Part shown: positions 1 to 15,164 of the stretch, one piece after another
How positions within the stretch are numbered: position 1 is the stretch's first letter
Layout of the letters: every line of letters starts with the position of its first letter
The notes under the pieces: model-generated
Told to the model about the DNA's origin: nothing
What the model saw: only the letters and a program-made list of their open reading frames with translations
The model's database searches: none
Made by a program: the position numbers and the translations under genes
Source: Brienomyrus brachyistius
Taxonomy: Eukaryota; Chordata; Actinopteri; Osteoglossiformes; Mormyridae
Assembly (NCBI RefSeq): GCF_023856365.1
Contig: NC_064538.1
Location: 8,977,435 to 9,041,434, forward strand
Direction: 5' to 3'
Length of the DNA stretch: 64,000 nt

Positions 1-553
1 TAGAGGACGCATATCCTCTAACTTCTAATCCCCGACTTGCACTTCAAGAAGTATTTTTGCCTGAACCACTTATATCATCCATAGAAATATTTCAGTGAAC
101 AGTGCCTTGAAGTACTTTTCGTTTACTTTCATTATGCATCTGCAGTCGATCTATGATTTTAGTACCGTTTTGTATATTTGCTGCCCTGGTGTTATGTGTT
201 ACTGTCCTGTTTGTGTGGTGATGAAGTTCTCTAATGTAGTAAACACTCTGCTTTTTTCACTCACAAAATACATCGCATGCTGTATGGTCAGTTCAGTCCT
301 GGTCACTAGGAAACTCTGGTCTCTATTCGCAACCTAACCTCAAGCCTCTAGGATAACGGGCGTCTTCAAATTACCCATAGTGCACCATTGTGAATGCTAG
401 CATGTAAATAATGTGCAATGGATAAGCAGCCTGCCTCTGTACTGGCATTTCAGTATTACATTTTTCCCCCTTTTAATCTGTTCCTTTATGATGTTGTGCT
501 CTTAAGAATTTGGATTGCCAAGTTGCTTTTCATTTAATATCTCTATCTTTCAG
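1..553 (+). other. TCEA2: 3' part of TCEA2 intron 1
   Basis: This stretch precedes the first visible TCEA2 exon and ends in a normal pyrimidine-rich acceptor (ctatctttcag). The TFIIS N-terminal residues that should precede the DGAVDLL segment are absent, so exon 1 lies left of the window. I see no exon inside. Part of it (about 171-340) is an interspersed repeat shared with 38218-38400. Confidence 0.8.
150..340. repeat. Interspersed repeat, copy A (partner near 38218-38400)
   Basis: About 115 bases here align with 38218-38335. The best-preserved block is ggtgatgaagttct followed by cagtaaacactgt/tagtaaacactct and a shared ttttcactca segment. The family is not one I recognise. Only these two copies are visible here, both in the same orientation. 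Confidence 0.5.
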
Positions 554-4788
<4,235 letters not shown>

Positions 4789-5250
4789 GTCACGATGCTT
4801 TTGTTCCAAGAGCCAGCAGAATGGATAAAGGAAAGTTGCTTTGTTATATATGCAGAATTTTTTTTTTTTTCCATCACAATTTTTTATAAACTAAATTTAA
4901 TGCTAGAGTTTAATACTGCATCTAAGCTGCGATTAGGTGTGTGTGTGTGTGCGTGTGTGTGTGTGTGTGTGTGTCTTTTTCTTTCTTTTTTTCTCCCCTT
5001 AAGGCCATGACATGTTGAGCAGTTTTGGTTGATGTTTTTGCTTCTGATTAGGTCCATGTAATCTTATTTTGCTGCCTTAAACAAGTTGTGCCTTTTTGTA
5101 TGACTGACATTGTACATGGTTCAACATGATCTGATGTTTAACAAAGTGTTGTGTTAAAATGTGTTTATTGTGGCCCCTCCCTCCTTGAGTAAACAACACA
5201 TTTCCAGTTTGCCGAGTTCGTCTACAATAAAATGGAAGTGGTGTCATGCA
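4789..5250 (+). terminator. TCEA2: TCEA2 3'UTR and poly(A) signal
   Basis: The 3'UTR follows the TGA at 4786-4788. A canonical AATAAA lies at 5226-5231, so cleavage is expected near 5245-5255. The UTR contains a (GT)n tract at about 4936-4974, followed by a T/C-rich stretch. Confidence 0.8.
4936..4974. repeat. (GT)n microsatellite in TCEA2 3'UTR
   Basis: About 19 dinucleotide units of GT with one GC interruption, then a pyrimidine run. It would be transcribed as a (GU)n tract in the mRNA. Confidence 0.9.
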
Positions 5251-5421
5251 TCTTTATAAATTTCCTCGTAGCATGATTTTTATTTCTTCTTTATCATGAA
5301 AATGGTGTGATATATCAGATTTAGGTTGATTTCAAAATGATAGTTTAATGCTTTACTTTGACCTCTAATATACGGGTCGGGTCTGGTCTGGTTGCAAATG
5401 AAATGTAGGAATGCTTTTCTG

Positions 5422-5433
5422 CCACTAGATGGC
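5422..5433 (+). promoter_or_regulatory. CTCF-like core motif
   Basis: CCACTAGATGGC fits the 12-base CTCF core CCASYAGRKGGC exactly; the next two bases do not fit. It sits about 190 bp past the TCEA2 poly(A) signal. Occupancy cannot be judged from sequence. Confidence 0.4.
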
Positions 5434-6424
5434 TTGTGAGGAGCGTCTGCTTTGGTACCAGTTGTTAATGAAATAAGGCCCCAACTGATTGTTGTTAATC
5501 AGTTTGCATTAAAAATGAAACAACTGCTAATGCTGGACCTATGGCCAGTGTCATGAAATCATGAAACGCCTAGAATGCAAATGCCAGTTCATATGTGAAG
5601 TGAATAGCTGAAGTGATGTGTTCACACAGAACCAAACATTGGTGGATAATTAAGAGGAGGGTGAACATGATTATTATTTTTTTTTAATAAAGTAAATTCT
5701 GGGAGAAGGCGAGTTGTTTTGAAATTGTATCTGACTGATTTCTGGCTTCTGTAATGAGTTCTTCCAGGCATCCGGTATATCAATGAATAGACCAGCAGGT
5801 AAACTAAGGTTATAACAAGCAATTGCGACATAAGTGCAGTTGTATGTTGGGATGGAAAGATTTATGGGTAAGTGAAGATTTACATTTCACTGTCCTTGTC
5901 AGGATGCACAGCATTGCTCCAGTACAACTGCTGAAACTGCAGTCCTCTGTTAAGCAATGTGGGTGGGGGTATCATGTATGTCTGGGCATATACTTTGCAA
6001 AAAGGGGAATCATTGTTAGATAAGAGGAATTTAGGACCCTTAAGAACTTGCCGAATGCAAAATATGTAGTAATATTGTTTGTCATTTAGAATAAGCTCCC
6101 AAGGTGATTCTCATGTTTAATAACCTTCGTGTGTTTGCTTTAAAGGCAGGAATCGAGCTTTTAGTGGATTTTGAAATACTTCAAGTTATATACTTCTATT
6201 ATAATTACAGGTATCTATGCTTGGGATCTGTCTATGTTAAAATCATTAACTAATGCCAATGGGACTTGACCTCTATATTGAATCACTTAAATCGTTTCCT
6301 TTGTGACTTTTTAGTCATTAGGATTAGACCAATGAAGCTGAATAGCTGCAAGAAACTGCAAATTATTTTAATATGTTTTAAAAATGCGCAAAGATACCCA
6401 AGTGAATGCTTTTGTGTCTGTCAC

Positions 6425-6590
6425 TTGGGTTTACTCCAGGCTGATGTGGTGATGTGGGTAGTACTGCGGTCTCCCATCTCTGACGTTGTGATGCTGGCTC
6501 CTCCCCCTGCACAGTTATGTCTCTCTGGAGTGATTTTCCTTCCCACAGTCTGAAAATGCATGTGAGTTTTCTGACTCTCATAAGGTAGAT
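6425..6590 (+). repeat. Degenerate tRNA-derived SINE fragment
   Basis: A TGGTGATGTGGGTAGTACTGC segment resembles the A-box start of the SINE family at 28676. It is followed by a decayed body including cttcccacagtctgaaaatgcatg. It is strongly diverged and lacks a clear B box or tail. Confidence 0.4.
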
Positions 6591-7011
6591 GAGATTAATC
6601 CACTCATGGATCCACTGCCCCACGTCTGAAAGCTCTTTGATGTGAAGTTTAGTTTAATGAATATTTGAAATTGTATTGGCTATCAAGGTTTTTATAATTT
6701 ATTACTCATTTTCCGTGCGACTGAATTGGCTAGTGTCAGCCACATTATTATGTGATGTATGTAGTGAACTTTTGATACGCATCAGAACATTAAAGAAGAT
6801 AATTCTGTGCAAGTTACATGTCTGTAGGTGAAATGATTTGTTGCACTTGTGGTGTTTTCATTGGTAAACATTGGTTAAAATGACCAACATGAAACTAAAT
6901 TACTCCTCACGGTCTGTTTTTTCTTTATTGGCTCATATGTATACATTTTTACCCGTAGTGTGTCATTCTTAGAGCACCTATATACTGTAGTGTAATATCT
7001 AATACCGTGTG

Positions 7012-7225
7012 TATAGTACCAGTCAAAAGTTTGGACACACCAAGCTGCCTACAAAGGGGAGTGATAGCGTTGCATCACATGACCTGACCACCTGACCTAA
7101 ACAGGAGGAGCTTTACTAGAGAGTGAAGGGAAAGCAGCCAATGAGTGTTCAGCATACATGTGGGGCCTCCTGTAGGACAGGAAAGCTACCCAGGAGGCCA
7201 CCTCATTAGAACTGGTGTAGAGGAT
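7012..7225 (+). mobile_element. Tc1-like transposon remnant
   Basis: The segment from about 7015 has ACCAGTCAAAAGTTTGGACA, a terminal-repeat sequence typical of fish Tc1-like elements. It is followed by a decayed piece of the transposase C-terminal region (agagtgaagggaaagcagcc, then tcagcataca). The middle is deleted and no long frame survives. Confidence 0.75.
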
Positions 7226-7340
7226 ACAGTAGGGTCAGCCGGTCCCTGGAGCAATTAGGGTTAAGGGCCCAGTGGAGGGATCCCTCTGCCGACCCAGGGA
7301 TTTGAACTGACGACCATCTGAGTCCCAATCCAAAAAACTG
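7226..7340 (-). mobile_element. Second tRNA-derived SINE family, degenerate
   Basis: The stretch reads ggtccctggagcaattaggg ... gggatttgaactgacgacc. On the - strand this places a decayed B-box-like GGTCGTCAGTTCAAATCCC near the 5' end and the ccctaattgctccagggacc body after it. The layout is that of a common fish SINE type, recognised from memory. It abuts the Tc1 relic. Confidence 0.5.
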
Positions 7341-9104
7341 CCCCTTCCCAACAAATGATTTTTTTTTTTTTTACAGAATGTTGGTGTGAATATTTTCTGT
7401 AAATGCCTCTGTTATCCTTGGTTTTTGTTTGTCACTGAGCGACCAAAGCTGAAGTCTCAACAGGGCTGGCATTACGTAAACAGCATTAGTGTGCTGTTAT
7501 ATTTCTTAAACAGCCATGAATATCTGCTTTAAAAAAAAAATAGACCGCTCCAGCAGGAAGATGGATCATTGTCATTACTAAGATGGGTGCACCTGAGATG
7601 TACCTCTCTGGGGCTCAGATATGGTAAATAACGACAAATAGGATTCATTTATGTTCTGGTAAAACATCCATATTTCCAATAGGTGCAGACAGCAGATGGA
7701 TAACTGGCTGTTCTTTAATTTCAAATGTGAAACTGAAAGGGTTGCTTTTATTTAGCCAGCATTTCAAAGAATGACAGAACCTGCTTGAATAGATGAAAGG
7801 CTCTTGGTGAACCTACTGCTTTCTCTACTGCTCTTGGGTGCCGATGTAACCTTAGCAAAGATTCACTGCCGTATGCATTTCAAGAGTAAATAGTTTGACT
7901 CTGAATAATTCCTTATTGTAAGTCATTGGTGACACCCGTCTCCAAGCTGTTTATCTAATGCAGGCCGATTTCTGACCAACTGTCTGCAAATAATAAGGGG
8001 CGGGAGATTCCTGCAGAAATTATGACATACATTCACATTTCTTGCTATAGGGAGCTGCACTGAGTACAATTTCCCCCCCCCTTTCTTACATGTGGATAAC
8101 TGTGTGTTTCCCATTCCTAGCGGATGGCAGGGACTATTTTCTAAGCATCAGTGATTCATTGGAAATTAAAATACTGTATGTACTCTATTTAGTATCTCTT
8201 GTTTGATGGAAAACTGTAACATTTCTCCAAAATGCTCAAGGTCTTCAATCATGGTGCATGGTAATATTGTTGAGTAATTTTTCTGGTACAGGTGGAGAGT
8301 TTGTGGCTTTCTAAAGCCCAGTTTGATTAAAACCGATGTGTGAAAGAACATTAACAAAATGGGATGCATGAATTCAAAGTTCTGATACTCTGAGGCCTCG
8401 TATGAATTAAACTAAGGAGGGTGAAAAAACAACAAACAATTACCTGATACCAACTCCTATTCTCAACAGAAACCTCATTGAATGTAGTACAAACCAGTAG
8501 CACTTTGGAACTCAAGGACCTTTCATGAAACCTTCTTAATGATTTCATTAGCTCTGAATCCCTTTTCAGAAGCACTGCTAGAGTCTAAAGCCACTCAAGA
8601 ACTTTTCCTCCTGGTGTCTCTGCAGGTTCAAACAACCATCCATTCATCACATGGGTTTAATTAAATGGTACCGTCTATCTTCGAGCTGTTAAAACGCTTG
8701 GCCCTAATTGGTGAGGATAATCTCAGGTAGCATGGGGCACAAGGATGCCATGATTTAACACGCACACACACTACAGGCACCTTAGAGATGCTGATTAGCC
8801 CAGCAAGGAGTAACCATGCAAGCTCCATACATACAGAACAGAGGTGTGATATGATCCTGTAACAGAAAGAATGAGACAACAGTGCTACATGTTACAGTCT
8901 CTGAATGATGAAATACACCATATATCACTGCTTTACATGTTTCCACAGTGTGAGTGTGACAATTACGTGTCTGAACGTACAAACACCTCACTTTAGAATT
9001 ACCCTTGAAGTAAAGAAGGTCACACTGTTTAACATAAAATGTTGGAAAACTGTAATTGAAAATGGCTTTTATTTAAAATGAAGACCAAAAATGCCATAAA
9101 CTAG

Positions 9105-9222
9105 CCCCCCACACTGGGCGTTCCCTGCCTTATACCCTGGTGTCTGGTGGGATTGACTCCAGGGTCATTGTGACAATGCTTTGAATAAGCGGTACGGAAA
9201 ATGGATGGATGGATGGACAGAT
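9105..9222 (+). repeat. 3' tail fragment of the tRNA-derived SINE family
   Basis: It contains ggcgttccctgcc and ends ataagcggtacggaaaatgg followed by GGAT repeats. It is a diverged match to the last third of the copies at 28676 and 62449. Confidence 0.65.
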
Positions 9223-9619
9223 GGACAGGTCTTCATACCAATTTATACTTGGAAGATGAATCTATTGTAACTGCTATCACTATCCCCCCCCCCCCCCTCC
9301 AATGGGAATGAGGTAAATATCACTATCCGTCCTTAATGTTAGTGTGGTTAATACTGTATCTCTACCTGCCCTCTCCTGTCAGTGGGGCTTAATCACTATC
9401 TGATCCTCACAAGGCAACCATTTCGGTTCACTAATAGGAATGTCAAAAGTAAGATAGCATTGAAGGCTAAGAATAACATTAAAGGTTTCTCCCAATATTT
9501 TAACAGAAGAGCTCAGAAAGCTGAAATCAGCATCTGCAGGACAGTAAGGGTCTTATAATTGAAAATGATATAGCTAGAATTTAATGATTGTTTTGCATGG
9601 GTATTTACTGTAGAGGACA

Positions 9620-9845
9620 CAAGTGACATTTTATACTGGATTTGAGGAAGCACTTCATTACACAGTGTGTAGAGTATGGAATAGTCTTCCTGATAGTGTA
9701 ATACAAGCTAAAACCCTGGGTTCCTTTAAATCAGAGCTAGTTAAGATTTTAACAACTTGGAGCTATTGGATGAATTCTCCCCAAACGAGCTTGATGGGCT
9801 GAATGCCCTCCTCTTGTTTGTAAATTTTCTTATGTTCTTATGTTT
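9620..9845 (+). mobile_element. Non-LTR retrotransposon 3' tail
   Basis: The end reads gatgggctgaatgccctcct followed by a ttcttatg tandem tail, typical of a vertebrate LINE-derived repeat. The inner part (tggaatagtcttcctgatag ... ggttcctttaaatcagagct) recurs reverse-complemented at about 52425-52565, confirming a dispersed family. Clade not determined. Confidence 0.65.
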
Positions 9846-12750
9846 ACAAACTAAGCTACGTCTTAATGATACATAACAGGCAAATGTGATACACATTTTA
9901 GCTCAAATTTCACTATTGCTAGTTTTAACAATTACAGTGTTACACTGAAATATGCAACAAAAGATCATGCTTCCCCTCTGATCTTTTTGCATCATCTGAA
10001 ATGGTCGGCCAATGGCCAATGGTCTTTTACAACCTGGGGTATTTTTAAATGTACTTCACAGAAAAGTACAACCAGAGAAAAGGACTGGCTCTTCCACTAC
10101 AGAACAAATACACTTACAGGAAAGAAAAGAGAAATTTTGTGGCAGGATCTGAAGCATGGCATGAAATTAGGTCTATAATTTCAATCCTGTCAATTGGGCC
10201 ACCTGGCATTATAAAATCAATGCCGGTGGCATATTTGAAAATAAGGGTTTGAGCTGCCTTGTCTCTGGCACTTTGTGGGTGATGGACAGAGATATAAATC
10301 AAGGAAAACCTGCTTCAAAATCTATGACAATTTTGCAGTACATTTACTCCTTCTCAGACACAAGAAACATCTCCACGCCGAATAGTTGAATGATAACACA
10401 AACTCCTTTATTATTATCAGTATGTATATATATATATATGAACATTTGAAGGACAGGATCAGGTAGGACCAGCAGGAGTTGACATTGTGGAGACTCTACT
10501 CGAGGCCCATGTTTGTGAGACAGGGCAAATAGCACCAATGATGTTGGCTGAACATGAATAAATGACACTGTAATGACCCATAGCCAAGGCTTTTCATAGC
10601 ACTGTGCTGTCGTGGCTGTAACAGGTAGTGGAGAAGCCCAAAGGAAATGCAAATAATGGGATGGATCAGTTTACAGAAACTCTGCCGCTCACTTGTACTG
10701 CACTTTGTCTAAAAGAAACTGAGTGGAAAACAGTTGTACAGTGAACCTTTGTAAAGGAGCCTCTGGTGGTACATTTACCTGTACTCTCATTTTTAATATC
10801 ATCAATATTACCAAGAACAGAGAAAGACAAAAAAAGTATGAAAGTATGTATCGCATATTACAGATGTGTGCATGGGAGTACAGTTCCTCATACACGCACA
10901 TACACGCACACACACTCCCTTCACCTGGCACAGAATGCTGTCTGACACTTCCAGCTCAGGGCACAGGTATGTGTAAACATGAGCAGGCCTCCACATTGTG
11001 AGTTTTCCTCTCTGCCTGCCTGGCGTTTGGACGGAGGGGAACTCACATGGGGGTAGGGTTAGGGTAAATACAGCCACGTGAGAAGTGTGACAATGGCCGT
11101 CGGTGTGAAGTGCACGTTCACTTATTCGCATGGCCGCAGAGTGTGCAGAGCCGGGACCCAGGTTTTCATCTGACACGACAATACGGCAATACAGAAATGA
11201 CCGAAGATCCCCGTTGCCTCGCCGAAGCTCCTACTACTCCCTCATGGTCAAATCACAATGTGCTGAAACCTTCCCTTGCCACTCTGACATTAGCAGGCAC
11301 ACAGGTTTTTTTCTTAGTGAAAAATGAATAAAAACGGAGGATAAGATACTAAGTATAGTGGAGAAACCACCAGCACAGTGATTTATGACGCAGGCTCCAG
11401 AGAGCTCTATCCACGGCTCTCCCTCGTTCCTCCCATGTATGACGGGCTTCTTGTGTCTGACCTCCTGTGCAGCGCAGGTGTGCCTGCGGGTGTGCAGCAG
11501 GGGGTGCTGTGGAGCAGCACACAGCTGTACAGATGGTTGCAGTCCGGGAGCTAGCTGCTGTCCTGGCAAGCTGTCAGGTGGATGCAGGTCTGCTCCCGCC
11601 TGTGCCGGGACCCCAACCCCCACCTGGACTCTTGCCACAGAAGTCGGCAGACTGAAACATTGCACATCCGCTTAACCAGGCCAGACCATTTCATTGCACT
11701 GGATAACCAAGGCTTTACTAAATATATGTTTATATATATTTATATATATTTTCATATAGACATACATATATCTAAAAATAACATCATGCACAATTATTAA
11801 ATCTTCTCGGCAGAAAAACAATTATACATCCAAGCACTTTTCACTCTATAAAATAACAGCATTAAAAACTGCAATACTCCTTTCTTGTAAAATGCATTTA
11901 AATAAACATCTTATTATGATTGTGTTAAATGTAACATCATATGAACTATAGATCTGTTTATATAAAATATATGAAAAAATATGTACCTGGGACCGTGCCC
12001 AGGATAACTATGGGTTTAAGAATATATATATGTAAATAAATTCTATATGCCTATAGCTTTATGCAATATACTAACTATACATGTTTTACTGTTGCTAGAA
12101 AGGAAGATTGCAATTTAAAATCCTGAACTGTAAACAGTAAGCAGACTTTCCTTTGCTGCAGTCTGATCTGCGACTATCCATGGCACTGAGTGTGGAGCAA
12201 ATGAACAGCATAGATGCACATCATATGAAACCAGGCAGTGAAAATGAGTCGCTATGCTAATGGATCTACCGCTGCTCCCAATGGTGGCTCATTTGATTTC
12301 AGACACAACCCTTTACACCTTAATTTGGAGAGGATTACAGATCAGTTTTTAATTAAACCAACCCAAAAACATAGGAAGCCTTATTGCCTTTCTAGTGTGT
12401 TAATCTGGAAATGAAAAAGCTACGGTAGCAGCAATAATTCAAAATGTGAAGTTAATGAAAGAGTTACTTTGACTTAATTCATTTAGTCATTTTTATGTTC
12501 GATATACAGTTGGATGTTCAGTGACAAGTGCATTTTATGTGTTATGTCAATTGTAAATTGAACAGTAAGAATGGGAAGTACGAATCGTTGCGAAAGGTCA
12601 CAGTATCATACTTTCTTAAGCTCGTTTTAATGCCCATTCGAACGGTGCCGTGACCCTTTGTTTTGTTGCCTATGCTCTGTCCTGGATACAAAGTGCCTCA
12701 CTTGGATGCCACATGCCGTCTGTGTGTCTGTGCATACACAGGTCCAGTGT

Positions 12751-12764
12751 CCAGAAGGGGGCGC
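12751..12764 (+). promoter_or_regulatory. CTCF-like core motif
   Basis: CCAGAAGGGGGCGC matches the 14-base CTCF consensus CCASYAGRKGGCRS at 13 positions. It lies just beyond the proposed RGS19 3' end, between the two converging genes. Confidence 0.45.
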
Positions 12765-12985
12765 TACTTTGGAGAGGTGATGTGAACACGACGCATCAAC
12801 TAGCTGCGTATCTAAAACAGCTTTCCCACGTCACTCACATCATGTGGCCCAGCGTCCCTCAACAAGAATGCTGGGTGCCTCATACACTGAAGAATATAAG
12901 GGACTCTATTCTCATGGCTACCATGGCTGGTCCCTTATAGAAAACTGACATAGGTAAAGAAATTCAATAAGGAATATAATACAGA

Positions 12986-15164
12986 TTTATTTATCTTCAT
13001 AAACATTTATATAAGAATGTTTTTTTTTCCAGGATGTCAAAATCATTGTAATACAATATATTTTAAATATACACATTATTGCCACTTTCAAAAATGCAAA
13101 AAATGCAGCATACATTGTTAAAAATCATACATTTTTATACATTTTACAACATATATGTTCTTACATATATGATACCATGTATAAAAATGGCAATAATAGA
13201 TATATTTGTAATGTAAGAACCATATTTTTTTACATATCTAATATATCTAATGAACATAGCTAATTTTTCATAAGGGCTGAGACCCAGAGGCTCACAGTGT
13301 CAGCACTAAACTACGACAGATAGCTTCTGTGTCACTGGGAACTACCACTTTCATCATCATGTCCATTTGGACAAACCAGAAGTGGAAAGAACGGCAGATT
13401 TAGTCAATAAAGGATTTTTGCTTTTTTCTTTGTTTTGTTTGTGCCAATATTATACATTTTTTTTGTCAATAAGCAGCGACTGCATGAAACCGTAGTTTGC
13501 TAATGCACAAAAATTAATTCTGATTTTTTCTAACCAACCCCTAAAAGAATAAAATGGCTACTATTTACTGGAAACATGTAACACGTGGATTAAAAGTCAG
13601 GATGGTGGCTCAGAGGGAACATGAAATGTCACGCTTCGACAGTAGCAGAATGACGGTCAATGCAGAAACACATTATGCTCAGTGTAAAAAACACACAAAT
13701 AAAAAACTAAGATTACAGCAGAATCCTAAAGTGTGCTGAAACTATTTGGCGATCCAGCAATGCTTGTTTTGCAGTTTCAGCTCCACAGTAGACTGATAAG
13801 CATGCCCTGACAATTTCTGTCTGGAGGTAATCGACGATTGATTATTGAATTTGCTATTGATGAGTTTCTTCCTGCTGGGGACGCCATACCCAGGCACAAT
13901 ACTGACATTGTGATGGACAGGGCTGACTAGACCAATGGATAATTCTGAGGGGAGGGCCTCAACATACGAGTGCTCTCCGGCAGACTAGCCTGAACAGCCA
14001 GCAGGCCCGAATTTTAACAGAAAGTGCTGTATGAAGAATTGCTATTATTACGAGCAATACTGCAGTATTATTGTATGGTTGTATGTTTAAAAATGAGCCT
14101 GTTGACCAGTACCCATAGGCATGGCTGTGATCCCTATTAAGAGTGCGAAGGGTGTATCCCCTTGTGTTTGTGCTAAAGGGGTCGACCTTAAACACACAGA
14201 GAGTCACATGGGGGGGGGGGGGGGCACCCAGTGTGGTGGGTAAATAAGTATGTAAAATCATGTATGACAGTGACCAGCAGCTGAAACGCAAGTTGCAGGG
14301 GTCACGTAATCTCTACCGGTGAACTCTGAGGAACTGTGTCTATATTTAACAAAACGGCTCCCGGTAAAGTATGTGTGCGTCTGACACACAGCTTAGTAAC
14401 ACTGTCATCAGTACCAATTAAAAGAAACAAAGGAAATGAATTTGTGCAGTAAAGAAAATAAATAACATCAACAATACTTCTCAGAAACATACTTACTTGA
14501 CATTCTAGAGGAAACAGTGATATTCTTTTCTTCTTTCATTATTCAGACTTTTCCTTAGGCTGCTTGAGTACAATCACTGGGTTTGCAAACCTACAAACCA
14601 TTCCTGGCCTCTTTTTTGTGCACCTTGAAGTTCTTGACCACACATCTCCCAGCCCCCACTACAGCTAAATCTGCCCAATTCATCCCAGCAGATTGACAGT
14701 GGAAAGGTCAGATTAAACAGATCACAACAGAATCCCAGTCCAGTGGTCATGCTCTGAAACACTCCAACATATACTCCAGTGCCTTATTGCAGAGCATCGG
14801 GGGGACCAACACGTAAATACCAATATATATTCAAAAAATACTACTAATAAAATAATAATAAAATAAAATGTACAAAAAATGTATAAATCAGTAGTAGATG
14901 TAGTAGCTGTAACTGCAGTGGAATGAGAAAACAAAAATGTCTTCTGTTAATGACCCTGTGTCTTCCAGTTAAAGTCTGTTTAGGTTTGGTAAATCCCACC
15001 AATAACAGGGCATTTTCTAAAGTGTGGGGGGGTGGCAAAGGTTCAATAATAACGATAGTAATACTACTAATAATAAGGAGAATCCCCTACTGGAGGAATT
15101 TCTTTTAGTGGTTGTGCAAAAGGGAATCGAGACAGTGAGAGAAGGGGAGGTGAGAGTGGTGGAC
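12986..15164 (-). terminator. RGS19: Probable RGS19 3'UTR with candidate poly(A) signal
   Basis: Downstream of the RGS19 stop on the - strand, the first clear AATAAA I see is at 12991-12986 (TTTATT on +), giving a 3'UTR of about 2.2 kb. Its distal part (13040-13260) is very AT-rich and contains short inverted repeats such as gttcttacat/atgtaagaac. No coding exon is visible in this interval. The end point is inferred; variant signals could act earlier. Confidence 0.4.

Larger units (their letters stand above)
5251..12985. other. Intergenic region between TCEA2 and RGS19 3' ends
   Basis: No convincing coding exon was found on either strand. Recognisable contents are listed separately: CTCF-like motifs, a degenerate SINE, a Tc1 relic, a second SINE family, a SINE tail and a LINE tail. 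The remaining stretches, for example 5470-6400, 7350-9100 and 9850-12700, are unique-looking AT-rich DNA with short C-runs and (AT)n tracts. Confidence 0.6.
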
